A DNA stretch of 64,000 nt from Epilithonimonas sp. JDS (GTDB lineage: Bacteria > Bacteroidota > Bacteroidia > Flavobacteriales > Weeksellaceae): positions 62,001 to 126,000 of the forward strand of contig NZ_JAJSAX010000006.1 in the NCBI RefSeq assembly GCF_021261315.1, given 5' to 3'. The notes below the pieces were generated by a model. It saw only the letters and a program-made list of their open reading frames with translations. It was not told where the DNA came from and ran no database searches. The position numbers were made by a program, and so were the translations under genes. Below, piece after piece: positions 51,274 through 60,800 of this stretch (the first letter of the stretch is position 1; each line of letters starts with the position of its first letter).

Positions 51274-53598
51274 ATGAAGAAATTTTTATTATTTATATCG
51301 ATTAGTATTACCCTGTTTTCAAATGCCCAAACAAGCAAGTGGACAGATCTCTTCTCCTACAATAATGTTTTGGCAATTCGGGAAGATAATGACAGATTGA
51401 TAGCTGCTACAGGCAATGGTATTTTTTATTATTATCCATCCACCGGAGAAATTAAGAAACTTTCTAAGGCTAATGGACTCCACGAAGTTAAAATCTCAGC
51501 TTTCGATTACAATTCAGCCACTCAGACAGGAATCGTAGGTTATGAAAATGGCTCTATTGACGTGATTACGCCTAATGGTATTTTTCTGATTGTAGATATT
51601 CCATTAGCAACAGGTTATAACGGGAGCAAAAGGATTAATCAGATTTCTATTAATGGCGATAAAGCTGTAATCTCAGCAGGTTACGGTGTTTCTATATTCA
51701 ATATTCCCAGAAGAGAGTTTGGGGACACAGCTTTTTTCTCTACTGGTGGAGTCTACGAAACTGTGAATTCTGCTGTTCTGAAGGATAACACAGTTTATGC
51801 CGCTACAGATTTAGCTATCAAAAAGCACGAGCTCAATTCTACCTTTTCAATTTATTCCGATTGGAATACTACCGCCAATGTGATTGAGTCAGGTACTTCT
51901 GCCCAATTCAAAAAGGTAGCTTCCAAAAGTATTATTGCTTATGCTAAAAAATACAATACAAGTTCGACATCATTTTACTTCGAAGTGAAATATGGAGCTG
52001 GACCAACTTTCGCCACACTTCCTAGAACTTTTACAAATATTCAGGATATCAGGGTTACGGACAGTCAAATTATTGTAACAGATCAAAGCCAGGTATATAT
52101 TTATACTACAGGTGGTGCTCTGCAAAAAACTTTCGATGCTGGTGAGGGTATAAACACAGCTTTGATTTACGGTAACGCATTATTTACTGGGACAAAATTT
52201 TCAGGAATTTTTAATGAACAGAAAAATAGTTTTAAACCGGATGGGCCGTTTAACAACAGATCATACAAATTATCGATGTTAAATAATCAAATTTGGGTTT
52301 CCAGTGGAAATAGGGATGCGGACCCAGTCGCTACAACAGCTAAACCATTTGAGGATAAAATTGGATATTATCATTACGATGGTACAAAATGGAATTACCC
52401 ACAATTTTTTTTAAATAACACTTCCGTTCGTTATAATATCTTAGATGTTGTGCCTGACCCTTCCAATCCTAATGAAGTATATTTTACAAATTTTTATTCT
52501 AATATTTCAGGATTTGCGGACAAAGGAGTTTATAGAATGAAAGGCAATGAGTTTGTAAAAAGATATGCATTTAATGATGGTAGCCCATTTTTTTTCAAAC
52601 CAGTAGGACTAGTATTTGATGAGCAAAACAATCTTTTCTGCACTGTTCAATTTACCTGTCCATCATTTCCTGTCATCTGTCCCACTTCCAGTTTTTATTT
52701 ACTGAATAAATCTACTGATTCCTTTGGTGCATCACCTTTTACAATTTTTAATATCGGCGGTATCCAGAAGCCATTTGCAAAAGATGGTATCTTGTACATG
52801 GCTGCGCCATTTACAGATGCCGGCGGACTTTTTATGTACGATTACAACAAGACAGCAAGTTCAACTTCAGATGATAAATTTAAAGTTCTGACTAAAAATA
52901 ATAATCTTCCGAATAGCAGTGCAACATCTGTGACGGTGGATAATAATGATGATGTATGGATAGGGGCTAATCAAGGATTGCGAATACTTTCCAACCCAAA
53001 GGCTGCTATATTGGAAGAAAGCCCGCAGACAGATCCTATTATTATAGAAGAGAATGGTTTAGCAGAAGAATTATTCCGTGACGGTAAAATTTTACAGATC
53101 ATTGCAGATTCTGGAAATCAGAAATGGGTTTCCATTGATGGCGGCGGTGTGTTTTATATCAGTCCTAATGGAGATAAAACAATTTATCATTTTACAAAAG
53201 CCAATTCTCCTTTGCCAAACAATAGTGTTACTGATATTAAAATTGATGAAAAAACCGGAAAAGTATATTTTGCAACTTTAGATGGTATTATGGTATACCA
53301 AGGTGATGTTACAGAAGTAAGTTCTAACTTTGGAAATGTATTGGTATATCCAAATCCTGTGGTTTATTCACAATACAAAGGTAATGTTAGAATTAGGGGA
53401 TTAGCATCCAAAGCTAATATCAGAATCACAGATGCTGCTGGAAATCTCGTACATTCCGCAGTGGCAAATGGCGGTTACTTCGAATGGAATCTTGCCAACC
53501 AAAGAGGCGTGAGAGTGGCTTCCGGAATTTATTATGTTTTAATGACCAATGAGGACGGAACCGATACGGCAACGGCTAAAATTGCGGTTGTAAACTAA
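51274..53598 (+). CDS. porZ: PorZ-like two-propeller protein of the type IX secretion system
   Basis: 774 residues. Signal peptide 1-18 (LFISISITLFSNAQ). Propeller-type repeats fill residues 20-685: DRLIAATGNGIFYYY, DIPLATGYNGSKRINQISINGDKAVISAGYGVSIFN, and DDVWIGANQGLRIL. A T9SS-type C-terminal domain follows (VYPNPVVYSQY, ANIRITDAAGNLVHSA, GVRVASGIYYVLMTNEDG). The combination of a WD/ligand-bound propeller pair with a CTD matches PorZ, part of the surface attachment complex that hands A-LPS to T9SS cargo. A diverging CTD protein with propellers is the alternative. Confidence 0.82.
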   Translation: MKKFLLFISISITLFSNAQTSKWTDLFSYNNVLAIREDNDRLIAATGNGIFYYYPSTGEIKKLSKANGLHEVKISAFDYNSATQTGIVGYENGSIDVITPNGIFLIVDIPLATGYNGSKRINQISINGDKAVISAGYGVSIFNIPRREFGDTAFFSTGGVYETVNSAVLKDNTVYAATDLAIKKHELNSTFSIYSDWNTTANVIESGTSAQFKKVASKSIIAYAKKYNTSSTSFYFEVKYGAGPTFATLPRTFTNIQDIRVTDSQIIVTDQSQVYIYTTGGALQKTFDAGEGINTALIYGNALFTGTKFSGIFNEQKNSFKPDGPFNNRSYKLSMLNNQIWVSSGNRDADPVATTAKPFEDKIGYYHYDGTKWNYPQFFLNNTSVRYNILDVVPDPSNPNEVYFTNFYSNISGFADKGVYRMKGNEFVKRYAFNDGSPFFFKPVGLVFDEQNNLFCTVQFTCPSFPVICPTSSFYLLNKSTDSFGASPFTIFNIGGIQKPFAKDGILYMAAPFTDAGGLFMYDYNKTASSTSDDKFKVLTKNNNLPNSSATSVTVDNNDDVWIGANQGLRILSNPKAAILEESPQTDPIIIEENGLAEELFRDGKILQIIADSGNQKWVSIDGGGVFYISPNGDKTIYHFTKANSPLPNNSVTDIKIDEKTGKVYFATLDGIMVYQGDVTEVSSNFGNVLVYPNPVVYSQYKGNVRIRGLASKANIRITDAAGNLVHSAVANGGYFEWNLANQRGVRVASGIYYVLMTNEDGTDTATAKIAVVN

Positions 53599-53648
53599 AA
53601 ACAATTCAAATCTAACTTCTAGAATCTAATTTCTAACATCTACTTTTG

Positions 53649-54326
53649 ATGACACAAGAAGTTTTTTTACTGTCTTATACAAAATATGGAGATCACGATG
53701 CTGTTCTCCATTGTTTTTGTAGGGAAAATGGCTTCGAAAGTTTCTTTGCCAAAGGCATCTACGCGCCGAAGAACAAAAAGAAGGCCTTCCTTTTCCCATT
53801 GAACGAATTATTGCTGTACACGTCCGACAAGAAGAAAAGCATCCAAAATGTTCAGAAGATAGAGCAGAAGAATGTTGATTTTTTCAGTTCGGATATTCGG
53901 AAAAATTCTATTTTGTTTTTTGTTTCCGATTTGTTGAATCAAGTTTTGAGGAATGAAAATCAGAACGTTGGAATTTATTCTGAGATTTCTATATTCTTGA
54001 GTCAATTGCAAATCGATAATTTCCAGTCGCATTTGATTTTTATTTTCAGACTTCTGAAACAGCAAGGTTTACAGCCTTTATTTTCCGATAAAACTTACCT
54101 CAATCCCGAAACCGGAAACTTCGAAGATATTGAGATGCATCACTTTTTTGACAAGACGATTTCCGATATTTGGAAAGACCTTATCACGTCGCAAGACCCA
54201 TATAGCATCAAACTCAGCCGAAGCGAAAAACAAAATTTCCTTGATTCGATTTTAGTATATTTTCATTATCATTTTACAGATTTCCGCGAACCAAGGTCAT
54301 TGGAAATCATCAAAGAGATTTTTTAG
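53649..54326 (+). CDS. recO: DNA repair protein RecO
   Basis: 225 residues from the ATG at 53649. N-terminal OB-fold: TQEVFLLSYTKYGDHDAVLHCFC and FAKGIYAPKNKKKAFLFPLNELLLY. A helical C-terminal domain follows (NQVLRNENQNVGIYSEI, HLIFIFRLLKQQGLQP). The zinc-finger cysteines of some RecO proteins are absent; this is common in Bacteroidota. It loads RecA with RecR in gap repair. The 50-base gap after porZ is AT-rich with irregular TCTAA-type repeats. Confidence 0.92.
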   Translation: MTQEVFLLSYTKYGDHDAVLHCFCRENGFESFFAKGIYAPKNKKKAFLFPLNELLLYTSDKKKSIQNVQKIEQKNVDFFSSDIRKNSILFFVSDLLNQVLRNENQNVGIYSEISIFLSQLQIDNFQSHLIFIFRLLKQQGLQPLFSDKTYLNPETGNFEDIEMHHFFDKTISDIWKDLITSQDPYSIKLSRSEKQNFLDSILVYFHYHFTDFREPRSLEIIKEIF

Positions 54327-54464
54327 GTTAAATTTTCAACTACAGAATTTTAATTAATTCCTTGATGAGCGAAGCGTCTTTGCGAATCTTAAAGTATTTT
54401 CAATAATTTTTAAAAAAAACTTTGCGAACTTTGCGTTAAATTTTCATTCATCAAACATATTTTT

Positions 54465-54959
54465 ATGATTATAAAAGCCATAGAAAAAGATATTTCCATA
54501 ATCCAAAACCTCGCAAAAGAATCCTGGAAATCAGCTTATGCCAACATTTTGGAGCAAGAGCAAATCGCGTATATGTTAGATTTGATGTATTCTGAATCGA
54601 CCTTGAAAACCCATTTCGAAAACCCAAATTATCAATATTATTTGATTGAAGAAGATGAGGTCTTTTTAGGATTTATCGGTTTTGAATTTCATAATGAACC
54701 AAAGACTACAAAACTTCACCGTATTTATTTTGTAAAGGAAGCGCAGGGAAAAGGTCTTGGGAAGAAAGCATTGGAATTCGTCAAAACTGAAACTCAAAAA
54801 TCTGGCGACAAAAGATTGACTTTAACCGTCAATAAAAACAACAACGCCAAAAGTTTCTACGAATCACAAGGTTTCAAAGTCTATGACGAAGCGATTTTTG
54901 ATATCGGGAATGGTTACGTAATGGATGATTATCTAATGGAATTCATTATCCATAAATAA
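54465..54959 (+). CDS. GNAT N-acetyltransferase
   Basis: 164 residues. Acetyl-CoA loop KLHRIYFVKEAQGKGLGKKALEFV (about 86-108; Q-G-K-G-L-G core) and motif B NKNNNAKSFYESQGFKVYDE (about 126-145). N-terminal region has a WKSAYANILEQEQIAYMLD stretch typical of small-molecule GNATs. Substrate unknown. It has its own terminator. Confidence 0.9.
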   Translation: MIIKAIEKDISIIQNLAKESWKSAYANILEQEQIAYMLDLMYSESTLKTHFENPNYQYYLIEEDEVFLGFIGFEFHNEPKTTKLHRIYFVKEAQGKGLGKKALEFVKTETQKSGDKRLTLTVNKNNNAKSFYESQGFKVYDEAIFDIGNGYVMDDYLMEFIIHK

Positions 54960-54966
54960 CTTTCAA

Positions 54967-54997
54967 AGCATTTGCAACCATCGCAAGTGCTTTTTTT
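54967..54997 (+). terminator. Terminator of the GNAT gene
   Basis: AGCATTTGC (54967-54975) pairs with GCAAGTGCT (54983-54991), followed by seven T. Confidence 0.9.
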
Positions 54998-55250
54998 GTG
55001 ATTGATTTTCGTCAAGATTTAATGTCGAAAAATGAATGGATGATGAACAACTTTGAAACATCAAATTTCCATTTTTTAACTAATAATTTTCGGATTTTTT
55101 TTAAATCCTGATTTTAAGTTCATTAATTAAATAAAAACAATTTCCAAAATCAATCAATCAAAGTAATGTTATCGCGGTATTAATTCTCGTTGAAACTTAT
55201 CTGAATTGATTCTTAAGTATTATTTATAAAGGGATAACGATTCATTAAAG

Positions 55251-55380
55251 TTTGATGTCAAGTATAATTTTAGATTTGTCGCAGAACGAAATCAAGCAAA
55301 TGCCTGATAGTAATTTTTCTTCATATACTATTTTTTTAAATTTAAGAAGTCTGTTATTCGTAGCGGACTTTTTTATTAGC
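55251..55380 (+). ncRNA. Candidate small RNA (promoter to UUCG-loop terminator)
   Basis: TTTG (55251-55254), a 16-base spacer and TAGATTTG (55271-55278) form a promoter-like pair. The expected transcript of about 90 bases has three hairpins: ATCAAGC/GCCTGAT, TAGTA/TACTA, and a final AGTCTGTTA-TTCG-TAGCGGACT followed by six T. The last is a strong terminator pointing away from GNAT and not needed by recG, which runs the other way. No convincing protein is encoded. The rest of the 474-base gap (54998-55250) is AT-rich with one GTTATC/GATAAC pairing and nothing else I can name. Confidence 0.45.
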
Positions 55381-55433
55381 ATACACTCCAATCCTCAAAC
55401 GCTCGCACTCTCCAACTCTAAAACCCTCCAACC

Positions 55434-57521
55434 CTAACTAATCTGCGACCACTTATTTTTTCCTTTATATTGCTTGATGTAATATTGCTTCATCATCTGA
55501 TTATCGGGACGCGTGAGAAGGGCATCTTGTTCCAATATCTTTTCAACAGCCAGTTTTGAAGCTTTGATGATGGCAGAATCTTCTATCAAACTCAACTTTT
55601 TGAAATCCACAACACCACTTTGCTGGGTCCCGAGAATGTCGCCTGGTCCACGCAATTCCATATCAACCTCCGAGATTTTGAAACCGTCCGTCGTTGCCAC
55701 CATCGTTTTGATTCTGGTTCGGCTTTCCTTGCTGAGTTTGTCGCCCGTCATCAGAATGCAATAACTTTGTTCTGCGCCTCTACCAACGCGTCCGCGCAAC
55801 TGGTGAAGCTGTGATAATCCGAATCGCTCCGAACTTTCTATAACCATTACAGAAGCATTCGGAACATTTACACCAACTTCTATCACGGTTGTTGCGACCA
55901 TAATTTGCGCTTGTCCGGAAGCGAAGTATTGCATATTGGCATCCTTCTCCGCAGGTTTCATTCGGCCGTGAACCATCGTCACATTATAGCTTTTGAAGAA
56001 GTTCATCACGTGTTCCAAACCTTCCATCAGATTTTTATAATCTAATGTTTCCGATTCCTCGATGAGCGGATAAACGAAATAGATTTGCCTTCCTTTTTCA
56101 ATCTCTTCCCGGCAGAAATTATAAACTGAAAGTCGGTCTTTTTCTCGACGATGAGCGGTGATGATTGGTTTTCTTCCAACCGGCATTTCATCAATCACAG
56201 AAACATCCAAATCGGAATAAAAACTCATCGCCAAAGTCCGCGGAATAGGCGTTGCGGTCATTACCAAAATATGTGGCGGAATGTTATTTTTTGCCCAAAG
56301 TTTAGCACGCTGAGCAACTCCAAATCTGTGCTGTTCATCGATAATCGCCAAACCAAGATTATGAAATTTCACTTTGTCTTCCAAAAGGGCGTGCGTTCCG
56401 ATTAAGATGGAAAGTTGACCGTTTTCCAATTCTTCGTGGATGATTTTCCGTTCCGCTGTTTTGGAAGAACCTGTCAAAAGTCGGACGTTGATATTCGTGT
56501 TTTGAAGTAATTCTTTGATGGAATTAAAATGTTGTTGAGCCAGGATTTCCGTTGGCGCCATCAAACAAGATTGAAAACCGTTGTCCATCGCAATCAACAT
56601 TGTTAATAACGCCACCATCGTTTTCCCGGAACCAACGTCGCCTTGAAGCAATCGGTTCATTTGGGTCGACCGTTTCATATCGATTCTGATTTCTTTCAGA
56701 ACCCTTTTTTGCGCGTTCGTGAGTTCAAATGGAAGATTGTTTTCATAAAAACTGGTGAAATATTCGCCGACGATTGGAAACGGATTTCCGAAAGATTTTG
56801 TTTTTTGATGAAGTTTCTTCAAGCCATAACCGAGCTGGAAAAAGAAAGCTTCTTCAAACTTCAATCGCCTGTTGGCTTCATCAAATTGTTTTAAATCTTT
56901 AGGGAAATGAATGAAATAATAGGAATTCAATCGTCCAATCAACTTCATCGATTTCATCAAATAATCCGGCAGATTTTCCTGAATAAAATTAGGTAAATCT
57001 TTCAGAAGATTGAAAATAACGGTTTGAAATAATTTATTTGTGATCCCTCGCTTGGTCAGTTTTTCACTTCCGGGATAAACGGGTAGAAGTGTTCCTTGTA
57101 AAGCTTTTTTCTCATCAACCTCGATTTCCGGATGTGGCATCGAGAAGTTTCCATTAAAGAAATTGACCTTTCCAAAAATGAAAATCTCTTGATTCAATGG
57201 AATCGCATCTTTCATCCAATTCGTATATCGAAACCAGACCAAATCCATCGTTCCAGTCTCATCGCGGAATTTCGCAGACAATCGTTTTCCCTTCTCGTAA
57301 ACCACTTCCTGAATGTCCGTAATCTTTCCTTTTAACTGAATGTCTGCCTCTGTATCTTTGGCGATATTTCCAATCTTGTGGATTTTACTTTTATCGATAT
57401 ATCGGATTGGGTAAAAGGTGAGCAGATCTTCCACAGTCGAAATTCCCAACACGTTTCTGATGAGTTTTGCGCGTTCGGTGCCGATGCCTTTGAGAAATTC
57501 TATGGAAGTTTCTAATGTCAA
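55434..57521 (-). CDS. recG: ATP-dependent DNA helicase RecG
   Basis: 695 residues. Wedge OB-domain near residues 60-120 (LKGKITDIQEVVYEKGKR), helicase core with Walker A GDVGSGKT (294-301), DEQHRFG (395-401), TATPIPRTLAM, and LHQLRGRVGRG (motif VI). Reverses stalled forks and processes Holliday junctions. Length and motifs are complete. It stands alone between the sRNA candidate and the TPR gene. Confidence 0.97.
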   Translation of the reverse strand: MTLETSIEFLKGIGTERAKLIRNVLGISTVEDLLTFYPIRYIDKSKIHKIGNIAKDTEADIQLKGKITDIQEVVYEKGKRLSAKFRDETGTMDLVWFRYTNWMKDAIPLNQEIFIFGKVNFFNGNFSMPHPEIEVDEKKALQGTLLPVYPGSEKLTKRGITNKLFQTVIFNLLKDLPNFIQENLPDYLMKSMKLIGRLNSYYFIHFPKDLKQFDEANRRLKFEEAFFFQLGYGLKKLHQKTKSFGNPFPIVGEYFTSFYENNLPFELTNAQKRVLKEIRIDMKRSTQMNRLLQGDVGSGKTMVALLTMLIAMDNGFQSCLMAPTEILAQQHFNSIKELLQNTNINVRLLTGSSKTAERKIIHEELENGQLSILIGTHALLEDKVKFHNLGLAIIDEQHRFGVAQRAKLWAKNNIPPHILVMTATPIPRTLAMSFYSDLDVSVIDEMPVGRKPIITAHRREKDRLSVYNFCREEIEKGRQIYFVYPLIEESETLDYKNLMEGLEHVMNFFKSYNVTMVHGRMKPAEKDANMQYFASGQAQIMVATTVIEVGVNVPNASVMVIESSERFGLSQLHQLRGRVGRGAEQSYCILMTGDKLSKESRTRIKTMVATTDGFKISEVDMELRGPGDILGTQQSGVVDFKKLSLIEDSAIIKASKLAVEKILEQDALLTRPDNQMMKQYYIKQYKGKNKWSQIS

Positions 57522-57590
57522 GAAAGGAAAATTTGTTCCGACGAATTTCGGGAAATTTTATTGATTTTTCAATGAACAATAAGTAGGTAA

Positions 57591-58550
57591 TTATTCAAAA
57601 TTGATATTGTTGTTTTTCAATATTTTCAAAAAATCATCTTTCTTTCCTTCTTGTGACATAATCTGATAGATATTTCGGATAATCGATTCCGCGTCAGTTC
57701 TGTATGGAGACTTCATTTCAGTATACTTATTATATGCTTTACACATATAATCTAATGCTTTTTGATTGTCCTTTAGATGGTCATAATAAATGACACCAAT
57801 TCCATAATCAACTTCTGGGTCGTCGAGATATATTTTTTTCAAATCCAAGTAAGCGTCAACAGCTTTTTGATATTCCTTTTTATAAATATAAACGATTGGA
57901 ATATTTTGAAGTGGCATTTTGCCTGTCGGGTCAATTTGTAACGAACTTTGATAAGCTTTCAAAGCATCATCATAATTTCCTAACGCTCTGTTTGTAAATC
58001 CAATGTTATCCCAAGCAAATGGGAAATCGTGGTCTTCTTTAACAGCTTTTTGAAAATATTCTAAAGCCTTTTTGTGATTTTTAGCTTCATTTTCTTTGAT
58101 TCCCAGATTATAAAAATCTAATGCTTTGTCATTTTCAGAAACAGAATGATTTGACTTTTTCTCGTTGGTATTTATTTTGTCATTCAGGCTCACACAGTTA
58201 CTTCTCAGTTCTCTTTCCAATTCATAGTAATATTTCTTGAATTCGTTTGAGTTTTGATTGGTGTTGATTTCGATATTGACCTTTTTGTTACCAGTTTTCT
58301 CTACTTCTTTCTGTGATTTCAAAATTTTGATTGTCATCTGGTAAGCTGTGGTTTGCTTTTCAATACAATTACTAATGTCTGTGGAAACCTGTAAGCTTGT
58401 TTTATTTTTGATATTAATAGAGTCAATACAAAGACAGGCTTGATTTGATGAGGTTTTTAATAATTCTTTTTCTGAAGGAAGTAGTTCTGAGATTTGTGAA
58501 AATGCGAATAGACTGAAAAATAGAAGTAAAAGAGATAAAAGTGATTTCAT
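57591..58550 (-). CDS. Exported TPR protein
   Basis: 319 residues. Signal peptide 1-18 (LLSLLLLFFSLFAFS-Q). The N-terminal third has four Cys (ACLC, SNC, SNC) and a Gln/Glu-rich helical part. TPR units occupy about 150-290: ALDFYNLGIKENEAKN, FAWDNIGFTNRALGN, ALKAYQSSLQIDPTGK and VDAYLDLKKIYLDDPEVDYGIGVIY. Expected in the periplasm. It is 23 bases past the thioredoxin gene on the same strand; the two may be co-transcribed. Confidence 0.85.
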   Translation of the reverse strand: MKSLLSLLLLFFSLFAFSQISELLPSEKELLKTSSNQACLCIDSINIKNKTSLQVSTDISNCIEKQTTAYQMTIKILKSQKEVEKTGNKKVNIEINTNQNSNEFKKYYYELERELRSNCVSLNDKINTNEKKSNHSVSENDKALDFYNLGIKENEAKNHKKALEYFQKAVKEDHDFPFAWDNIGFTNRALGNYDDALKAYQSSLQIDPTGKMPLQNIPIVYIYKKEYQKAVDAYLDLKKIYLDDPEVDYGIGVIYYDHLKDNQKALDYMCKAYNKYTEMKSPYRTDAESIIRNIYQIMSQEGKKDDFLKILKNNNINFE

Positions 58551-58572
58551 ATTTTAGGTTATTAGTTTAGTA

Positions 58573-59109
58573 TTATTCCTTAATCTTCGACTTAAACTTC
58601 TTCTGATAACCTTCCCATTCCTGTCTGGATTTGATGGTTTTATAGTCGTTGGACGCAATCATCGAGAAGTAAGGTTCCACTTCTTTCGCTTTCAGAAATC
58701 CCGAAAGACTGGTAATCGGGTCGGTGTTTTCATCAAGGAAAACCATTGTCGGAATCATATTGATGTTCATATATTTCGAGAACTGATGAAGCGTGGATTT
58801 GCCTTTTTTGCCTTTGTAGTCTGGGTTTGTAAACTTGTGTCCAAGAAAATCGACGGTGGAATTTCCGTCGCTTTCAAACCTCACGGCGTAGAAATTTTCA
58901 TTGATGATTTTCGCAATCTCGGGATGATTGTAGGTTTCGCTTTCCATCTCTTTGCAGGGCTCGCACCAGTCTGCGTAAAAATCGATAAGAATTTTTTTCG
59001 GTGCCTTTTTCTGAGCTTCCAGCGCTTGGGAAATTGTCATCCATTGGACTTGCGAAAATCCAAAGATGGGGAGCAAAAAGAGAATTAGTAAAAATGTGTT
59101 TTTTTTCAT
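58573..59109 (-). CDS. Exported thioredoxin-fold protein
   Basis: 178 residues. Signal peptide 1-19 (FLLILFLLPIFGFSQ). The redox site is W48-C49-E50-P51-C52 in FYADWCEPCKEME. IPTMVFLD near residue 123 holds the cis-proline. It is a DsbD-C/TlpA-like domain of the thioredoxin superfamily and should act in the periplasm, probably as a reductase or isomerase for envelope proteins. The TPR gene lies downstream. Confidence 0.9.
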   Translation of the reverse strand: MKKNTFLLILFLLPIFGFSQVQWMTISQALEAQKKAPKKILIDFYADWCEPCKEMESETYNHPEIAKIINENFYAVRFESDGNSTVDFLGHKFTNPDYKGKKGKSTLHQFSKYMNINMIPTMVFLDENTDPITSLSGFLKAKEVEPYFSMIASNDYKTIKSRQEWEGYQKKFKSKIKE

Positions 59110-59147
59110 CTGTGTTTTGATTGTTGAAAAGGATTTTAGTTAAATCA

Positions 59148-60659
59148 TTATCTCACATCTTGCATTAATTTTTTTACGAGAGGAGAAATCAAAATTAGCA
59201 CAACGCCCGCAATTAAGGCATATAAACCCAATTGTTTGTATCCATCGGTGTAAGTGATGAGAGCGTCATAATTGTTGGCGCCAGTTTTCACTTTTGCCAT
59301 TCCCGCACCGATTTGTCCCGCCACATATTGTCCATAGGCCGAAGCCAAAAACCACATTCCCATCATCATTCCCTGCAGTTTTTCGGTGGAAAGCTTTGTC
59401 ATAATTGATAATCCGATGGGAGAGAGACACAATTCCCCGAAAGTGATTACCAGCAATGCAATTGTAAAAATATTTAGTGAAGTAATTCCTTGTAAAGTTG
59501 CAAAGAATTTGGTTGCGAAAAGCACGTAATATCCCAATCCAAGAAAGATAAATCCCAATCCAAATTTGATTAATGTATTCGGTTCCAATTTTCTTTTGCT
59601 CAGCCAAATCCACAGCAAACCAACGATTGGCGCCAGGAAAATAATAAAGAATGCACCTCCGGAATTGTTGACGCCATTCGGGTCTAATCCCAATAAATCT
59701 TTGTTCAGATTGTTCGCCGCGAAAATACTTAATGAACCTCCAGATTGCTCATAAATTCCCCAGAAAACGATTGAAAAAATGATGAAAACCAAAGCTGCCC
59801 AAAGTTTGTTTCTTTCGGATGAGCTTACTTTTGTCATTTCATAAAACAGATAAATCAGCGTCAAAGGACCGACTGTCCACATAAAATAATCGGTGTATTC
59901 CGGAACAGAGACCATTATCATAATTAATGGAACGAAAACTAAGGATAAGATATAAACGCTGTATTCATTCCATTTTGCTAATGGTGAGAAAGTACCGTCC
60001 GCATTTAATTTTTGAGGTTGAAGTCCGATTGGCCCTAATTGTCTTTGAGTAAAAATGAAATTAATTAAGGAAACTACCATCACGATGGCAGCCAAACCGA
60101 AAGCCACATTCCATCTTTTGTGTTCTGGAATCAAGCGTGATAACATTTCACCCTTTCCAATGGCGATGCAAAGATAACCGCCTAAAAGTGCGCCTAGATT
60201 GATTCCAGCATAGAAAAGTGAAAACCCGGCATCGGTTCTGGAATCTCCGGATTTGTATAATTTCCCAACCATTGTGGAAATATTTGGTTTGAAGAAACCT
60301 GTTCCTACAACAGTAAATGAAATCCCAAGGAAGAAATAATCGTGTGGATTGGTCGCCAGAATCAAACTTCCGACAATCATCAGCAATCCTCCCCAAAATA
60401 GAGACTTCCTAAATCCTAAAATCTTATCTGCAAAAAGTCCACCCACAAATGTGAATGCATAGACGAAAGCCTGTGTTGCGCCATATTGTAAATTCGCTTG
60501 CTCATCATCGAACTTGAGTTGTGAAATCATAAAGAAAACCAACATTCCACGCATTCCGTAGAAGCAGAAACGTTCCCACATTTCGGAGAAAAAAAGCGAC
60601 CAGATTTGTTTTGGATATTTTCCTTTGAAGTCCTGTATTTGTTCGAGAGTGAGGTTCAT
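59148..60659 (-). CDS. POT-family peptide:H+ symporter
   Basis: 503 residues, about 14 hydrophobic spans. The POT signature ExxERFxxYG is at 26-35 (EMWERFCFYG), and FFKPNISTMVGKLY near 127 is the family's second signature. Imports di- and tripeptides with protons across the inner membrane. It is the first of three related transporters here (with 60801-62516 and 63231-64000). The gaps between the transporter genes are long enough for separate promoters. Confidence 0.94.
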   Translation of the reverse strand: MNLTLEQIQDFKGKYPKQIWSLFFSEMWERFCFYGMRGMLVFFMISQLKFDDEQANLQYGATQAFVYAFTFVGGLFADKILGFRKSLFWGGLLMIVGSLILATNPHDYFFLGISFTVVGTGFFKPNISTMVGKLYKSGDSRTDAGFSLFYAGINLGALLGGYLCIAIGKGEMLSRLIPEHKRWNVAFGLAAIVMVVSLINFIFTQRQLGPIGLQPQKLNADGTFSPLAKWNEYSVYILSLVFVPLIMIMVSVPEYTDYFMWTVGPLTLIYLFYEMTKVSSSERNKLWAALVFIIFSIVFWGIYEQSGGSLSIFAANNLNKDLLGLDPNGVNNSGGAFFIIFLAPIVGLLWIWLSKRKLEPNTLIKFGLGFIFLGLGYYVLFATKFFATLQGITSLNIFTIALLVITFGELCLSPIGLSIMTKLSTEKLQGMMMGMWFLASAYGQYVAGQIGAGMAKVKTGANNYDALITYTDGYKQLGLYALIAGVVLILISPLVKKLMQDVR

Positions 60660-60800
60660 TGTTTATAATTGATGGATGATAAATGATAATTGATTCAAAT
60701 GTTGATGAAAAACAACAATAATTCAGATTTTCGCCATACGAATTTAACAAAAAACCACCGAATATTCGGTGGTTTTGTATAAGGTTATAAAATTTAATTA

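Noticed and set aside
53599-53648. TCTAA-type short repeats between porZ and recO
   Set aside because: Only about 50 bases of AT-rich irregular repetition; too short and degenerate for an array or a regulatory call.
55252-55437. A 61-codon open frame over the sRNA candidate
   Set aside because: Starts with TTG, reads through the UUCG terminator hairpin and into low-complexity Pro/Leu codons; no homology or ribosome site.
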